DNA of 64,000 nt from Rotaria sordida (Eukaryota; Rotifera; Eurotatoria; Philodinida; Philodinidae): contig CAJNOL010000004.1 of the NCBI GenBank assembly GCA_905250125.1, forward strand, positions 496,001-560,000, given 5' to 3'. This document shows, one piece after another, positions 53,510 to 64,000 of this stretch (its first letter is position 1; each line of letters begins with the position of its first letter). The notes under the pieces are model-generated. The model did not search any database, was not told the origin of the DNA, and worked only from the letters and a program-made list of their open reading frames with translations. A program made the position numbers and the translations under genes.

Positions 53510-54070
53510 TTTCCGACTTTTCTCGACTTATCATTGCGTACATACGCGCGACCAGGACGACTCCCTGTAAGCTTGAAATGGATACACGCAGAGCGCATCA
53601 CGCCGGATGGAAAAAAACCAAAAATCTTTTTCATTTTTTCTCGTTTTATAGGTTTCCGATCGTATCTTCAAGAATTCTCGAAGGAGTCTTCTTGTAGCCA
53701 ATGATTTTTTTTTGTTTGAAAGCTTGTGTTTGGGGCTAGCGACTCTCGTGGCTCTTTTTTTCTTAAAAGCTTTTTTATTATCATATAAGAAAACATCTCT
53801 ATAGAAACAGCGCCATTTGTTAATAGTTTTTTGACTCATTGAACTTCTCATCCCTTTTCTTCGCTTAAAAAGTAAGAATTTTAAAAAAAGGGTCTTGGAG
53901 ACTAAATCAGTTATTTTCGACCCTCGTTTGATGAATATCTCTGTCAAACGCCATGATATAGGGCTGAAAATTTTACCATAGCCTTCCCACACGAGCTCCA
54001 ACATATTCCGAACGCTTCATACAATTTGAATGTTCCTGATCTGAGATCAAGTTTTGAGAGGGCCTTAACT
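53510..54070 (-). repeat. Dispersed repeat, family F4 copy 2 (inverted)
   Basis: Inverse copy of 39140-39770. Matching blocks are CTAGCGACTCTC, TTATTATCATATAAGAAAAC, ATCTTCAAGAATTCTCGAAG, and CACCTTA/CCATAG-type ends near 53980. The 157-codon minus-strand open frame across it is a by-product of the repeat. Confidence 0.55.
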
Positions 54071-54892
54071 GAAGGATACTTCCTCTCTCTTTACCGAATT
54101 TCTCTAGTACGGCTCGATCAAAAATTCTGAAATTTTTATGGTAGATAGATTCCGACTAGTAGAGAAAAAGTTGTCATAGATTCAAAATTCTTGGATGGTT
54201 CTTTCTATGATATATAGGGGACGTAAGAATCAAAAATGACCTGAAGTTTCATTCCTCTCCCCCAAAACAGCCGTAATTCGTTTGTTTGTAACAACTAGGG
54301 CTAAATTGGGGTGCATATATTCTTTTCTTTAAAAAATATTGTTTTCTTTGTTTAGGAGAACTAAAATAATGGAAGCCCTGCCAAAAAACCTATTTTTTTG
54401 TCCAGAACAAATTTTGTAAGATCTGTTAAAAATCACCAGAACATTATTTTAAGAAAAAAAAATACACACTGCGATTTGATCTTAGTTGTCACAAAAAAAA
54501 TTTCAATTCAATCAGTTGAAGCGTCCAGAAGAAAGCGACGGAAAACTTCAACTTTTCTATTCAATGACTGATTTTGAGAAAAACAGGAAACAATGTGCAG
54601 TTTTCGCTAATTTGATTGTTTAACGTACAAAGACAATTTTTGAATCCCGAAATGTACTCAGTAGATAGATACTACTCTTCAGACTATTCAGTCGTCATAA
54701 GGAACTAAAAATCTTGGATCATGAAAGGTGAGATGAGGTTAAAATTGTAAGTTATTAGCGGTATTTTTGTGTTTATCAATGCTATTTATTTTTGAAATGA
54801 ATTTAAGAATAATTATACTTTTTTTACAATCGAAATGAACGAATATTAGATAATTCTATGTTATAATCAGAATATGAAATAATATTCTGTAA
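54071..54892. other. Intergenic, 3' side of the CBM14/EGF gene
   Basis: No gene recognised; it may include more diverged repeat next to the F4 copy. Confidence 0.35.
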
Positions 54893-57800
54893 TTAAACAT
54901 TTGATTCTTCTAGTAATGTTTTCCAAACCCCAACAGGTTCTATTGATGGAAATAAAATCCAACGAATACAAATGAAAGTACCAAAAATAATTGAACTAAA
55001 AAGAATAAGACTGATTAAAGTTAAAATAGAAATAAATATTATTTTGATAATGTCATTGATTTCTTGTTTTTGATCATAATTATTATTCATATAATGAAAT
55101 ATTCGTGATAATTGTGAATTAGCAGTTAATTGTTTTTCAATAACATTAATTTTATCTCCAATATTTTGATCAACACTATGAAATTAGAAAGAATATGTAA
55201 AGCAAATTTATAGAATATATATTAAAATAGACTTACTAAGGTATTGCTGTTGGAGATTTATTATTATTACTAAACAAAAATCAAAACATTTATCAATTTT
55301 ATTTCAAAATCAATATTTTAGAAAAACAAAAAAGATTATCAGAATTTTTCAGTAAAACTTTTATTACGAAACGATAAGTTAAACATACTTGAAATCATTC
55401 GAAAATTGTAAAAATTCTTCCGTCAAAATATTAATTCCACGTTTTGTTGTTTGTTCTAATTCAACATCTAAATTATTCAATAGTATATTATTTCTTTTAC
55501 TCATTAATCAAAAGAAATTTTCTTACGGTTCTCACAATATTCTCCTTGATACTCAATTGAACATATACATTTAAAACCTTTTGCATTTTCAGGCTCATCT
55601 ATACATTGACCATTATTTTGACATAATGTTAAATCCATTGCACATGATACTGATAAGAAAAATATATTATAAAAAAATCAAAATATATGAAAAAAAAAAA
55701 TTAATGATAATTTTTCTATTTACTCATTTCACAATTTGCTGTTAATGCATTGTAATTAAAACCTGGTTTACATTTCATTCGAATACTTCTTTTACCATTA
55801 TTTCCACATATTATAAATTCATTAAATTTATTTGCTACGGGTAAATGAGTACCAGGAGCATAATCACGACAAATTAGATCTATAAAAAAATCATAAACTA
55901 ACTGTTTTAAAAACAATATTAAACTCAATCGCATGACAACCTAATTCAATAATTGAAGTATCATCAATTATTGTTGATTCTATTGGTGGTTCATATTGAC
56001 AATCGACCTAAATAGATTAAATAAAAAGTTTTATTTCCGTATTTCTTATTCAAGAAACAAACTAGTTGACGTGCTGAACACATAAATATTTTTGGATCAA
56101 AATGTAATCCATTTGGACATTTGAATATTTCATGTTTTTGATTTTGATGACAATAATGAAACAATGAGCAATCAAGTATATCTGGATATATTCCAGTTTG
56201 AATACATTTTGATGTTGCAGATTTTCGACGATGATAATAATAATCATGATCTAATAATAGAAAAAATAAAAATTTCTGACATACAGAGTGTTCGAAAGGT
56301 TCGAACGAAGAGAAAAACACATGAATATCTTCTCAACAATTCCAGGAATTTAAATATTTCTTTTTACAGTTTAATCACATATTCATTAAAGTTTTATTCA
56401 ATATTACAATAGTTTTACTCATGGCTAAATTCGAATAAGCCAGCATTGTAAAACAGTAACTACCAATTGAATTTGGAAAAAAACGTTCCAACTAAACATC
56501 GAATTAGCAATACATTCTAGCGATTTTGTAAAGCCAATACTATCGAAAATTAATTATTTTCCGGAAGATTGCAGAGTAACTATTGAAGAATAATGTCGAT
56601 GAAGTTAATCATATTTGCAAAAATGAACTAGAATCAAGTGTACGACCTATGTAACTCTTCTTCGTAGAACTGTTGAACAAATTGTACCTTGCATGGCTTT
56701 AATCAGAGATGTTCCGTCATAATTCGCTATGTTGTTGTTTGTGTGAATGAGCAAGTTTCGTGCAATAGACTGAATGCTTGATCCTAGCTGATTTTTGCAA
56801 GCATCCTTAACTTCATTGACTTTTTCCTCCGTAATTGCTATAGGACGGCATGTTTTTTTCGAACTCGACTAGTACCTTTTACTTTACAAGGATAGCTGAC
56901 TGGAATTTCACCATCAATAAAATTACTTAAATTTTGATTTTTTAGATGCAGACATTGTATCTGAAATAAATAGGCGTTCCATAAGTACCGGCTCCATTTT
57001 CTTTTTGTTTTATCTTTATTGTAGTTAAAGGTCAATGGTTATTGACGATATATTTTTGAAGAGTAGCAACTAAGCTATCATCCAAGAGAAATTACACTCA
57101 ACTTGCATCAACCTTCAGAAAGTGTTGCATCCGTAAAAACATAGAAAATATGTCATCAGGTTTTTTTAATATTTCTCTGTCAAGGTTAGGAAAAATAGTA
57201 GTTACTCTCTCATTCACTTACTATGCGTCACTTTGGTTGTTCTCTTCTTGTTGTACGCTATTCAAGTGAGGGAAAATTTATTTTCACATACATATTGGAA
57301 ACAAGTTTAGAGACTATATGTTTAATCGATGTGTATCACAAGAAATTACATAATTGGAAGACTAACACGAAATAAATGGATGTTCAAATTTTCTCTCATA
57401 CGGTTAGCGTCCTATAACAATAGAACGATCAACGTGACTTGTACTGAGCGAGTGTTTGACTGTTACTTTTAAACTATAATTATATTCTTATCTTAACATA
57501 TAAAGATTAGATCAATTCATTTATGATTGTTTGACATTCTTGACACTGATTTCCATTGCAATGCCTTCCATATTGAAAAATATTGATATATAAAGTATAG
57601 AAAAAACAACTTCATAAATTTTTTCAATATTTTTACTAGTGCAGCACTTTCTTAAGGTTGAATGCGATTTCTCTTAGATGATAGCTTAGATTCTGATGTC
57701 CAGAAATATATCGTCAATGCTCATTCATCCTCAAATACAGCAATGACTAAAAAATCAATAAAACTGGAGCCGATACTTATGGAATATCCTTTATATTAAA

Positions 57801-58414
57801 TAAAACTTTAATAAATATATGATCAAATTCTAAAGAGAAATATTTACATCTCTTAAATTGCTGAAGAGCTATTCGTCTTTGTTTTTTTATTCGTTCGGAC
57901 TTTTCGAACACTGTGTACGTACTTTTGATTGGTTCTACAATTGGTGAAGGATCAGTATGTTGCATTGTTTTAAGAATTTCAGCACATTTAATTTCTTTTT
58001 CCTATTGTTTTAAAAAGAATAATATACAAATTATTGAATTATTAAAAGAATTTCTTACAGTTGGCCAATATTGACATTTACCATTAGTTGGATTAAAAAA
58101 GAAACCATCAATACATGAATAAATTGTATGAATACCAAACATACACACATGAAAAAGTGAACAATTAGTTGTATGTGCATATGTTCCACTTTTATCTGGA
58201 CATTGTCGAAAATTTGGATCATCATTTAATATAGTCAATGGAATTGGAAAAACACTTCCTGATGATTAAAATATACAGAAACAATATAAAGTAAAGACAA
58301 AAAAAAAGAAGATTAAAACAAAATAATTTCATTTGTTTTACCGAATTCTGATGCACATAAGACTTTGTTAACTTGTATAAAAATAGTAAAAATGATAAAG
58401 AGTATTGTATACAT
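54893..58414 (-). CDS. Membrane-anchored chitin-binding (CBM14) and EGF-like protein
   Basis: Ten exons (58414-58342, 58258-58059, 58001-57848, 56250-56063, 56007-55941, 55879-55724, 55649-55527, 55467-55389, 55269-55237, 55175-54893) give 451 aa. Signal peptide MYTILFIIFTIFIQVNKVLC. Three peritrophin-A/CBM14-type modules follow: CPDKSGTYAHTTNCSLFHVC with SCIDGFFFNP; CIQTGIYPDILDCSLFHYC with CPNGLHFDPKIFMC; and CRDYAPGTHLP with CGNNGKRSIRMKC and GFNYNALTANC. An EGF-like module (CQNNGQC, CICSIEYQGEYC), a helical stem, one membrane span (IFISILTLISLILFSSIIFG) and a short cytoplasmic tail complete it. It would bind chitin outside the cell and tether it to the membrane, for instance under cuticle or jaws (inference). 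Intron 3 is about 1.6 kb because of a Tc1/mariner-like insertion. Confidence 0.82.
56640..57800 (-). mobile_element. Decayed Tc1/mariner-like transposon inside an intron
   Basis: Inverted repeats lie at about 56970-57140 and 57640-57800. Both carry GGAGCCG-TACTTATGGAA (one base differs), ATATATCGTCAAT and GATAGCTTAG in mirrored order. The minus strand beyond the 56970 end encodes a stop-interrupted transposase start: MSASKKSKFK, then after frameshifts RPIAITEEKVNEVKDAC and SIQSIARNLLIH, which is the helix-turn-helix style of Tc1/mariner and IS630-like transposases. The DDE catalytic region is not visible. It sits in intron 3 of the CBM14/EGF gene. Confidence 0.6.
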
Positions 58415-59189
58415 CTTTCTTCTGATTACTAAAATATGAAAATGAACATATACCTGTATTATTGCATCAATCGACTGAACAATATTGACCGCGCTTGATT
58501 TAATCGTTGAATCGGTCATAGTAATATGTTGTGCAATATATATCCCTATATATATATGCTAAATGTCTCAATACAATATTCACACGATGACTCATTTATT
58601 CATACATACTCTATCATCGATCAAACACTTCAATCTTTACCTGAACGATTCGTTCAATTGTTTGACCTTCTTGCTTCATTTTTCTTTTGCTTTCCTTTCT
58701 TCAAATTATGTATATTGATAAATGACAATGGCAATATATTTAATAAATATTCATATTAACATATAACTCATAAAATAATGAGATATGATTAATTATAAAA
58801 TGAAATGATTATGAAATGTGTACTTCATTTTAAAACCTATTAGAAAATGAATAAACAAGATTTTTTCAGTAATTCATACAAAATACCATTGATTAGTTGC
58901 TGTTCAACAATCATATAAGAGATGAATATATTTATATTGGTTATTTATTTAGTCTTTTGTAGAAAAAAAACAAGATACACAAATTGAGAATGTTACAATC
59001 ATTCGTGTTTGAAGAGACAAGATTTCTAAGACGATCATATGCAGGTATTCGTAATATGAAGAATCGTGAAATGAAAGAGTTCTTTGTTTTTTTTTTAAGA
59101 ATGATATGTTGCAATACTAGAAAAAGGACACTATTCATGTGGTTCCTTTCTTAACAATTTCAAATTGAATGTCTATAGCTAAAACATTG
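58415..59189. other. Intergenic, 5' flank of the CBM14/EGF gene
   Basis: Presumed promoter and 5' UTR of the minus-strand gene. Only short open frames without domains (58526-58759 plus, 58941-59138 minus). Confidence 0.4.
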
Positions 59190-59700
59190 CTAACGATGGA
59201 ACTACTCCAACTGAAATACACTGTTTGAACTCATATGGGGCTCAGAAGGAGATCTCGATACGACTAGCAAAAGTTTAAAATGGTTCGTCCCTATGGATTT
59301 TTAAACAAAGATATCACCAGTTTACTGGATTTTCGAATTCATTTAGAAGCAATTTTCGAAAAATTAAATTCCAAAGTTTCAATCTAGAATTTTTGTCTAT
59401 AGATAGACTTAATGACTTTTATAATGTCCTGAATGTTTCGACTGAAAAGAAATTTTCAAAAATAGCACTTTATCATAAACATGTCACAAAAATTGAGTAC
59501 ACTTGAAAATTTAATAACTCCACGAAGAAATATTCTTTTCAGCTGAAACTTTTAGGATATAAAAATGAATCAACCGATTATAACTCGGCGCTAAAAGTCC
59601 ATTAGGACAAACCTGTTGAGACTTTTGCTCGTCTTCCTAAGATGTGCTTGTGGGTCTAAAATAAGCCGAAACGATAAGTGTCTATTTTAGTAGTTCTGTC
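59190..59700. repeat. Family F2 repeat, copy 3
   Basis: Starts with TGTTTGAACTCATAT and GATCTCGATA like the 8575 copy. It shares TCTATAGATAGACTTAATGA and GAATGTTTCGACTGAAAAGA, then an inverted half with TTTTCAGCTGAAACTTT. Non-coding; limits approximate. Confidence 0.5.
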
Positions 59701-59946
59701 GTAAGTAACACAGATTCCTATTATCAATCACATTCATACATGGTTAATCAATTTTGTCAGCTTCATCAAATATGATGAGATTTTTCTACTTTGACAAAAT
59801 CACTTGTTTTCGATATTCTATAAGATACGATTATGTCTTAGTTGATATATCAACTTTGATTGGCAATAAATAACATATAACAAATAAGAATATTTTTTTT
59901 TATTGTAATTTATTTATTATAACTACAATGTATAGGTTACATGGAC

Positions 59947-61501
59947 TTAAAGATAAGAACTACCTTCAATACTTCTCGTACGTTTATTATTTCTTTCTGG
60001 AATTGAAGTTATTTTTCTAAATAAATTCCAAACATATCGACGAAATTGCATTGATACAAGATAATGAACAATAAATTTATTTGAATAATTAATTGCCATT
60101 AAAAGCATACAAAATTTCATTAACATTTTCCATTGTGAAAATTTTAAACAATTTATTTCTGTTGTTTTTCCTGCTGTATCATCATTAAAAAAATATGAAT
60201 GAAAAAATTGAAGAATATTTAATGGCATTACACTTATTGTATAATATATTGAATATATTACAAGTAAAAGTGAAGCTGTACGCATATGTCTTGTACCTGT
60301 TGTTTCACTTGTTGCTGATGGACGACGATAATAACGATTTTTTAATATAACAAATGAACAAATACATATAATTAGACATGGAACAAATGCTAATAGAGCA
60401 AGACGTATAAGTGGCCAAATTTTTCCATGCCATAATTGTGCATATGAATAATATTCACAAATATTATATAAATAAGAATAATAAAATGAAAAATGATATT
60501 GAATTATAAGAATAAAAACAAATATTATAATGAATATGATTTTAACTAATGCTTTTGTTCGTGTTACAAATATTGAATAACGACTAGGATAAACAACAAT
60601 AAGAAGACGATCAATAGATGCAGCTGCAAGTAATAGTGTTGAAACATTTGATGAACCAATTGTTAAACTATAATAGACTCCACATGTTAAAACAGCACGA
60701 GGATCACGAACTAATGATAATGAGGCACACCATAACCAGAAAACAACTAAAAATTAATTAAAAAAAATTATTATATATAAGTATTTTTATAGAATTCCAT
60801 AGAATATTTCATTCTCTACCACTACTTATTTTCAATTTGTAACTGATTCGGAGATCAAAATTCAGAGAAAGAAAAAGTACTATTTTACTCCATAGACAAT
60901 ATTATAACATCACTAATTTTCAACTATTTATAAATTGTTACAATGAGACGCTTTTTATCTAGTAAGACTTGTCTAGACTCAAATAAAAACGATATCGTGT
61001 AGTTCTTAAATATTTTATTGATTTCCACTGATCTTTTCTTTTTTTTATAAGTGTGTACTAAAAGAAAGTCTAGCTATTTATTCATGTAATGTACTAGCGT
61101 TTTATTTCACAGTAGACATTTTCTTTTGATAAAAAAACAGCAAATATTTTGATGAGAAAGATAATTGACATAAAAGAAACATCCGATGTCTTATAAAAAT
61201 TTTGACATGAATAATAGCTAAAAATAGTTTGATAAAAATAGATTCTTTTCAACATACTTATGAGATAAATAAATTCAAAAATAGCAATTGTTGCAAAATA
61301 TAGACAAACAGGTTGTCTTCGATTTCTTGAATTGAGCATAATAATAACAACAATTACATGACCAGGCATACCTAATAAAACACATAAGAGTGCACCTATT
61401 CTCCAAATAGTCTCGCCAAGTAAATAATATGGATGATATTGGCATAATTCTATAGCAATCGATGTTTCTATATTAGAAGAATTTTCAATGGACAATGGCA
61501 T
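59947..61501 (-). CDS. Class A (rhodopsin-like) G-protein-coupled receptor, divergent
   Basis: Two exons, 61501-61258 and 60746-59947, give 347 aa. TM1 has GALLCVLLGMPGHVIVVIIM, with GH replacing the usual GN. TM2 has LYFATIAIFEFIYLI without the usual Asp. The TM3 Cys is in VLTCGVYYSL; TM3 ends AASIDRLLIVVYPSRY, so DRY is DRL. TM5 is LALLAFVPCLIICICSFVIL. The region of TM7 is MAINYSNKFIVHYLVSMQFR, followed by a basic helix 8. It looks like an orphan, probably peptide-type, invertebrate receptor; the ligand is unknown. Hydrophobic content and domain order support a working receptor despite motif drift. The intron is 511 bp. Confidence 0.82.
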
Positions 61502-62826
61502 AGTGTATAAAGTATTGAGAGAAAATTCAAAGTGATCTATAGAATCATTATAATGTTCATTCTTTATTCTTCTATTATCGAGCGAATATGGTACTCAGTG
61601 TTGTCGTCTCCAATTACCTTTTCATCTTGTGATGCTATCGTAGAAAGCAAAAACAAGAGAGAGAAAAAAAAAGACTTTCTAACATCACTTTTTCTCTGTA
61701 GAATATTCTTCGATAAAAATAGAACTAAAATAACCTGCTAGGATTGAGTAGGCGTAAGAGGAAAATAAAATTACAAAAAAAAAAAAGATTGTGAAATTTA
61801 TTGTTATATCTTTTAGTAAACGATCATTTGATTTAGGTTTCTTTTTATGGCTCCTTTAGGAGAAAAATGTTATTTATAATTGAAGGACATTGCCAATAAC
61901 GAATCAAAACTAGTATACTTAAAATAAATATATTAAATAACAAAGAAAATTTTTTTTTATCGTTGTTCATTATATTTGATATTAGAAAATTTCAAATTGG
62001 CCGACATTTCATGATACTTTTCTTAATATGTTTATATAAAAAAGAAAATACATATACAAACAGAATTAGATATTTATTCTATCATGAAAACATAAAAGAA
62101 TAATAATAACACAATGAAAAATTTATAATAACATTGCTTTGATGTTACAAATACAGAAATTATTATTAGCCTCAATGATTTATGAATATTCGACTAAAAG
62201 AAAAACGATCGTGTCTATATGTTTCTGATAAGGTATAGACTTACTCGTCGAACTTTTTGATCCTACACTGTGAATTCAGTTACGTACATGATAGAGCTGA
62301 CCTTTACATTTCAACTGAAAATTTTTTCGCAAAATTGTACTCATCGACCTTTTTCAATGCAAAGTTTACAAGTGGAATTAGACAGCTATCCTTTCCAACA
62401 GAACTGACATAGATTACCATGTTCTGTTAAAATCATATTAGCTATTAGTCAAAACAAGGTTCAGACATGAATCTCTCATAGGATCATCAGTCGTCAGAAT
62501 TTATAAAATATACATCATGTTGAGTATAAAATTAAATCTAATCTATCAAAACATTCTCTTTGTCTCAGATTAATTGAACAAAAAAAAAATGATTGATGAA
62601 CGTTAGATTAATCGTCTAGACAAAAACTTTCGTAATCCTACATTAGAATGTGCATCGTCCATGGTATAATTAATTCATATTTATATTCATATTTAAATGC
62701 ATATATGATGATAGGTTATTTCGACGAAAGTCGAAAAAAAAAAAGATTTTAATATCAATTAATTTCTGTAACATATTTGATGATGAGACTTTATTAAAAA
62801 CATGGCAAGATTTTATTTCATTTCTA
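61502..62826. other. Intergenic, GPCR to ZNHIT3
   Basis: 5' flank of the GPCR and 3' flank of ZNHIT3. No gene, RNA gene or clear repeat recognised. Confidence 0.4.
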
Positions 62827-64000
62827 TCATCTATCTTTATTTTCAACAATCATTAACAATTGATCAACAAATTGGACAAAAATAGGTTCCATCATGGCTT
62901 TTTGTAGGTCATCAGCTGGATTTATCGAACGATCTAATGCTTTAATCATTGTTCGTAAATGACGATTCTTTAATAGTTCAAGTACTTCATTTGATTGATC
63001 TAGAATTTGACATACATTCGAACCAAATATATTCTAAAAATATTCATAACTAAAAATCTAACCAATTCGTTCGAGTATGTTTGTTGGAAGACGATCACTC
63101 TCTTCATCGTCGCCAAGTTCAATCGGTAATTGAGTTTGTGTTATTGGAGCTAAATATAAAAAATAAGAGATGCAACTACTAACGACGGAATTCTCTCTAA
63201 GTGCTCAATCACTTTTGAATCAGAACGATGTCGATCATATGTCGGCTCTAATGAACTATGAGTGCTCCATAGAGAGTTCAGGCTCTTACGTTTATTATTA
63301 CTGATGTATTGGATATATGCGATGTTTTTTTTTTCAGAATGGCTTATTCTCCTTTCAAAAATACCAGCATAATTGAGTTTAGAAATTCTACACAGAGATA
63401 AATCTCAGTCGAAATAATTAGTTGTGAAAGTTACAGATCTTTTGATAGTTTTTTTTTTCAATCCTCAGCTACAACTATAGAAAATAGCATACTTTCTATA
63501 TATGTCGGCAAATGTTACAGAATAGGAACAAACAAAAGATCTGAAAACTTTTTAAATAAACTATTCCCGTTCAAATCTTTATCTGTGTAATGTTAAGTCA
63601 AAATTTAAAATTTTATTCCTGAGAAAGGCCACATCATTCTACTAAAAAAACCTACAATAAGCTAAAGCTTCGAACTCTTTACAAACATTCATAGCTTATT
63701 GCTGCATATAACTCTAACACAAAAAAGGATTGAATACTTCAGAAAATTTATTTGTAAGATTCAAAAGCAATCTCATTACATTCTCATAATAACTAATATC
63801 AACTAATTAGATTTCTTGTTGTTTTTGAAATCATCTTCAATTATCATATATATTTTGCTCACCTTCTACTGTTGATTTTGATTCAAAAGTTTTTTCAAAA
63901 CATGTTTCTATTTAAATTAATTATATTATGAAATATTTATTCGATAAATTTTTATTACCCGATGATTTATGTTTCTGAAAACATGCAACTGAACAACTGA
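62827..64000 (-). CDS. ZNHIT3: ZNHIT3-like HIT zinc-finger protein, 5' part outside window
   Basis: Four exons visible: edge (64000)-63959, 63907-63863, 63149-63063, 62999-62827. The edge exon gives CSVACFQKHKSS, the second half of a zf-HIT finger. Then come CFEKTFESKSTVEG-like linker sequence, an acidic stretch (ELGDDEESDRLPTNILERI) and the ZNHIT3 C-terminal domain: SNEVLELLKNRHLRTMIKAL, then MMEPIFVQFVDQLLMIVE, matching the human NPHLRQLM and EPLFVEFADCCLGIVE regions. ZNHIT3 acts in box C/D snoRNP assembly with NUFIP1 (family knowledge). I chose the TTCTAG acceptor before 62999 because it alone keeps frame and homology. The 713-bp intron (63862-63150) contains an F3 repeat. Confidence 0.85.
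63310..63800. repeat. Family F3 repeat in ZNHIT3 intron
   Basis: Collinear, diverged relative of 42870-43270: AATAGGAACAAACAAAAGAT, CTGAAAACTTT, AAATAAACTATTC, ATCTTTATCTGTGT and ACATTCATAGCTTATTGCTG appear in the same order. Non-coding; limits approximate. Confidence 0.5.

Noticed and set aside
53531..54004. 157-codon open frame on the minus strand
   Set aside because: Lies inside the F4 repeat; the sister copy at 39140-39770 has indels that break the frame, and no domain is visible.
62999..63040. ZNHIT3 acceptor at TTTTTAG just before AATATATTTGG
   Set aside because: It leaves an intron of only 29 bp and breaks the phase; the later TTCTAG acceptor restores both frame and homology.

Overview
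The window is nuclear DNA of a small AT-rich animal. Protein-coding genes are split by mostly short (about 50-90 bp) GT-AG introns with TTTTAG or TTATAG acceptors, and the metazoan content is clear: an MFSD6-type transporter, a synaptotagmin-like protein, class A GPCRs, a neuropeptide precursor, a Ly6 three-finger protein and a chitin-binding/EGF membrane protein. AT-richness, intron style, GPCRs and many fold-back repeats suggest a rotifer, perhaps a bdelloid. That is inference and nothing in the window proves it.

Layout. 243-3785 (-) MFSD6-like transporter. 3786-9871 is gene-poor and holds a spacerless palindrome (6495-6835) and nested inverted repeats (7317-9512). 9872-12563 (-) is an unrecognised 680-residue Cys/His/Pro-rich protein. 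13365-14795 is a fold-back element. 15871-16295 (+) is a small two-exon precursor ending in three ANFW tetrapeptides between basic cleavage sites. 18115-21295 is a run of fold-back elements. 21946-24447 (-) is a double-C2 synaptotagmin-like protein, and 27107-28527 (+) a Ser/Thr-rich single-pass membrane protein. 31302-33642 (+) is a monocarboxylate transporter, convergent with a class A GPCR at 34005-36958 (-). 40990-44957 (-) is ERGIC1, lying 125 bp downstream of the PDHX-like E3-binding protein gene (45083-47861, -). 50815-51337 (+) is a Ly6-type protein, convergent with an unrecognised basic protein (51450-52606, -). 54893-58414 (-) is a CBM14/EGF membrane protein, 59947-61501 (-) a second class A GPCR, and 62827-64000 (-) the C-terminal part of ZNHIT3, cut by the window edge.

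I rebuilt the gene models by hand from the sequence. In every model except the 5' end of the 51450-52606 gene and the edge-cut ZNHIT3, exon phases join and the total length is a multiple of three. The main functional themes are metabolism and transport (PDHX, monocarboxylate transporter, MFSD6-like), secretory traffic (ERGIC1, synaptotagmin-like) and signalling or cell surface (ANFW precursor, two orphan GPCRs, Ly6, CBM14/EGF). The second layer is a population of fold-back repeats. Several sit inside the unusually long introns of otherwise compact genes (ERGIC1, ZNHIT3, the CBM14/EGF gene, the gene at 51450).
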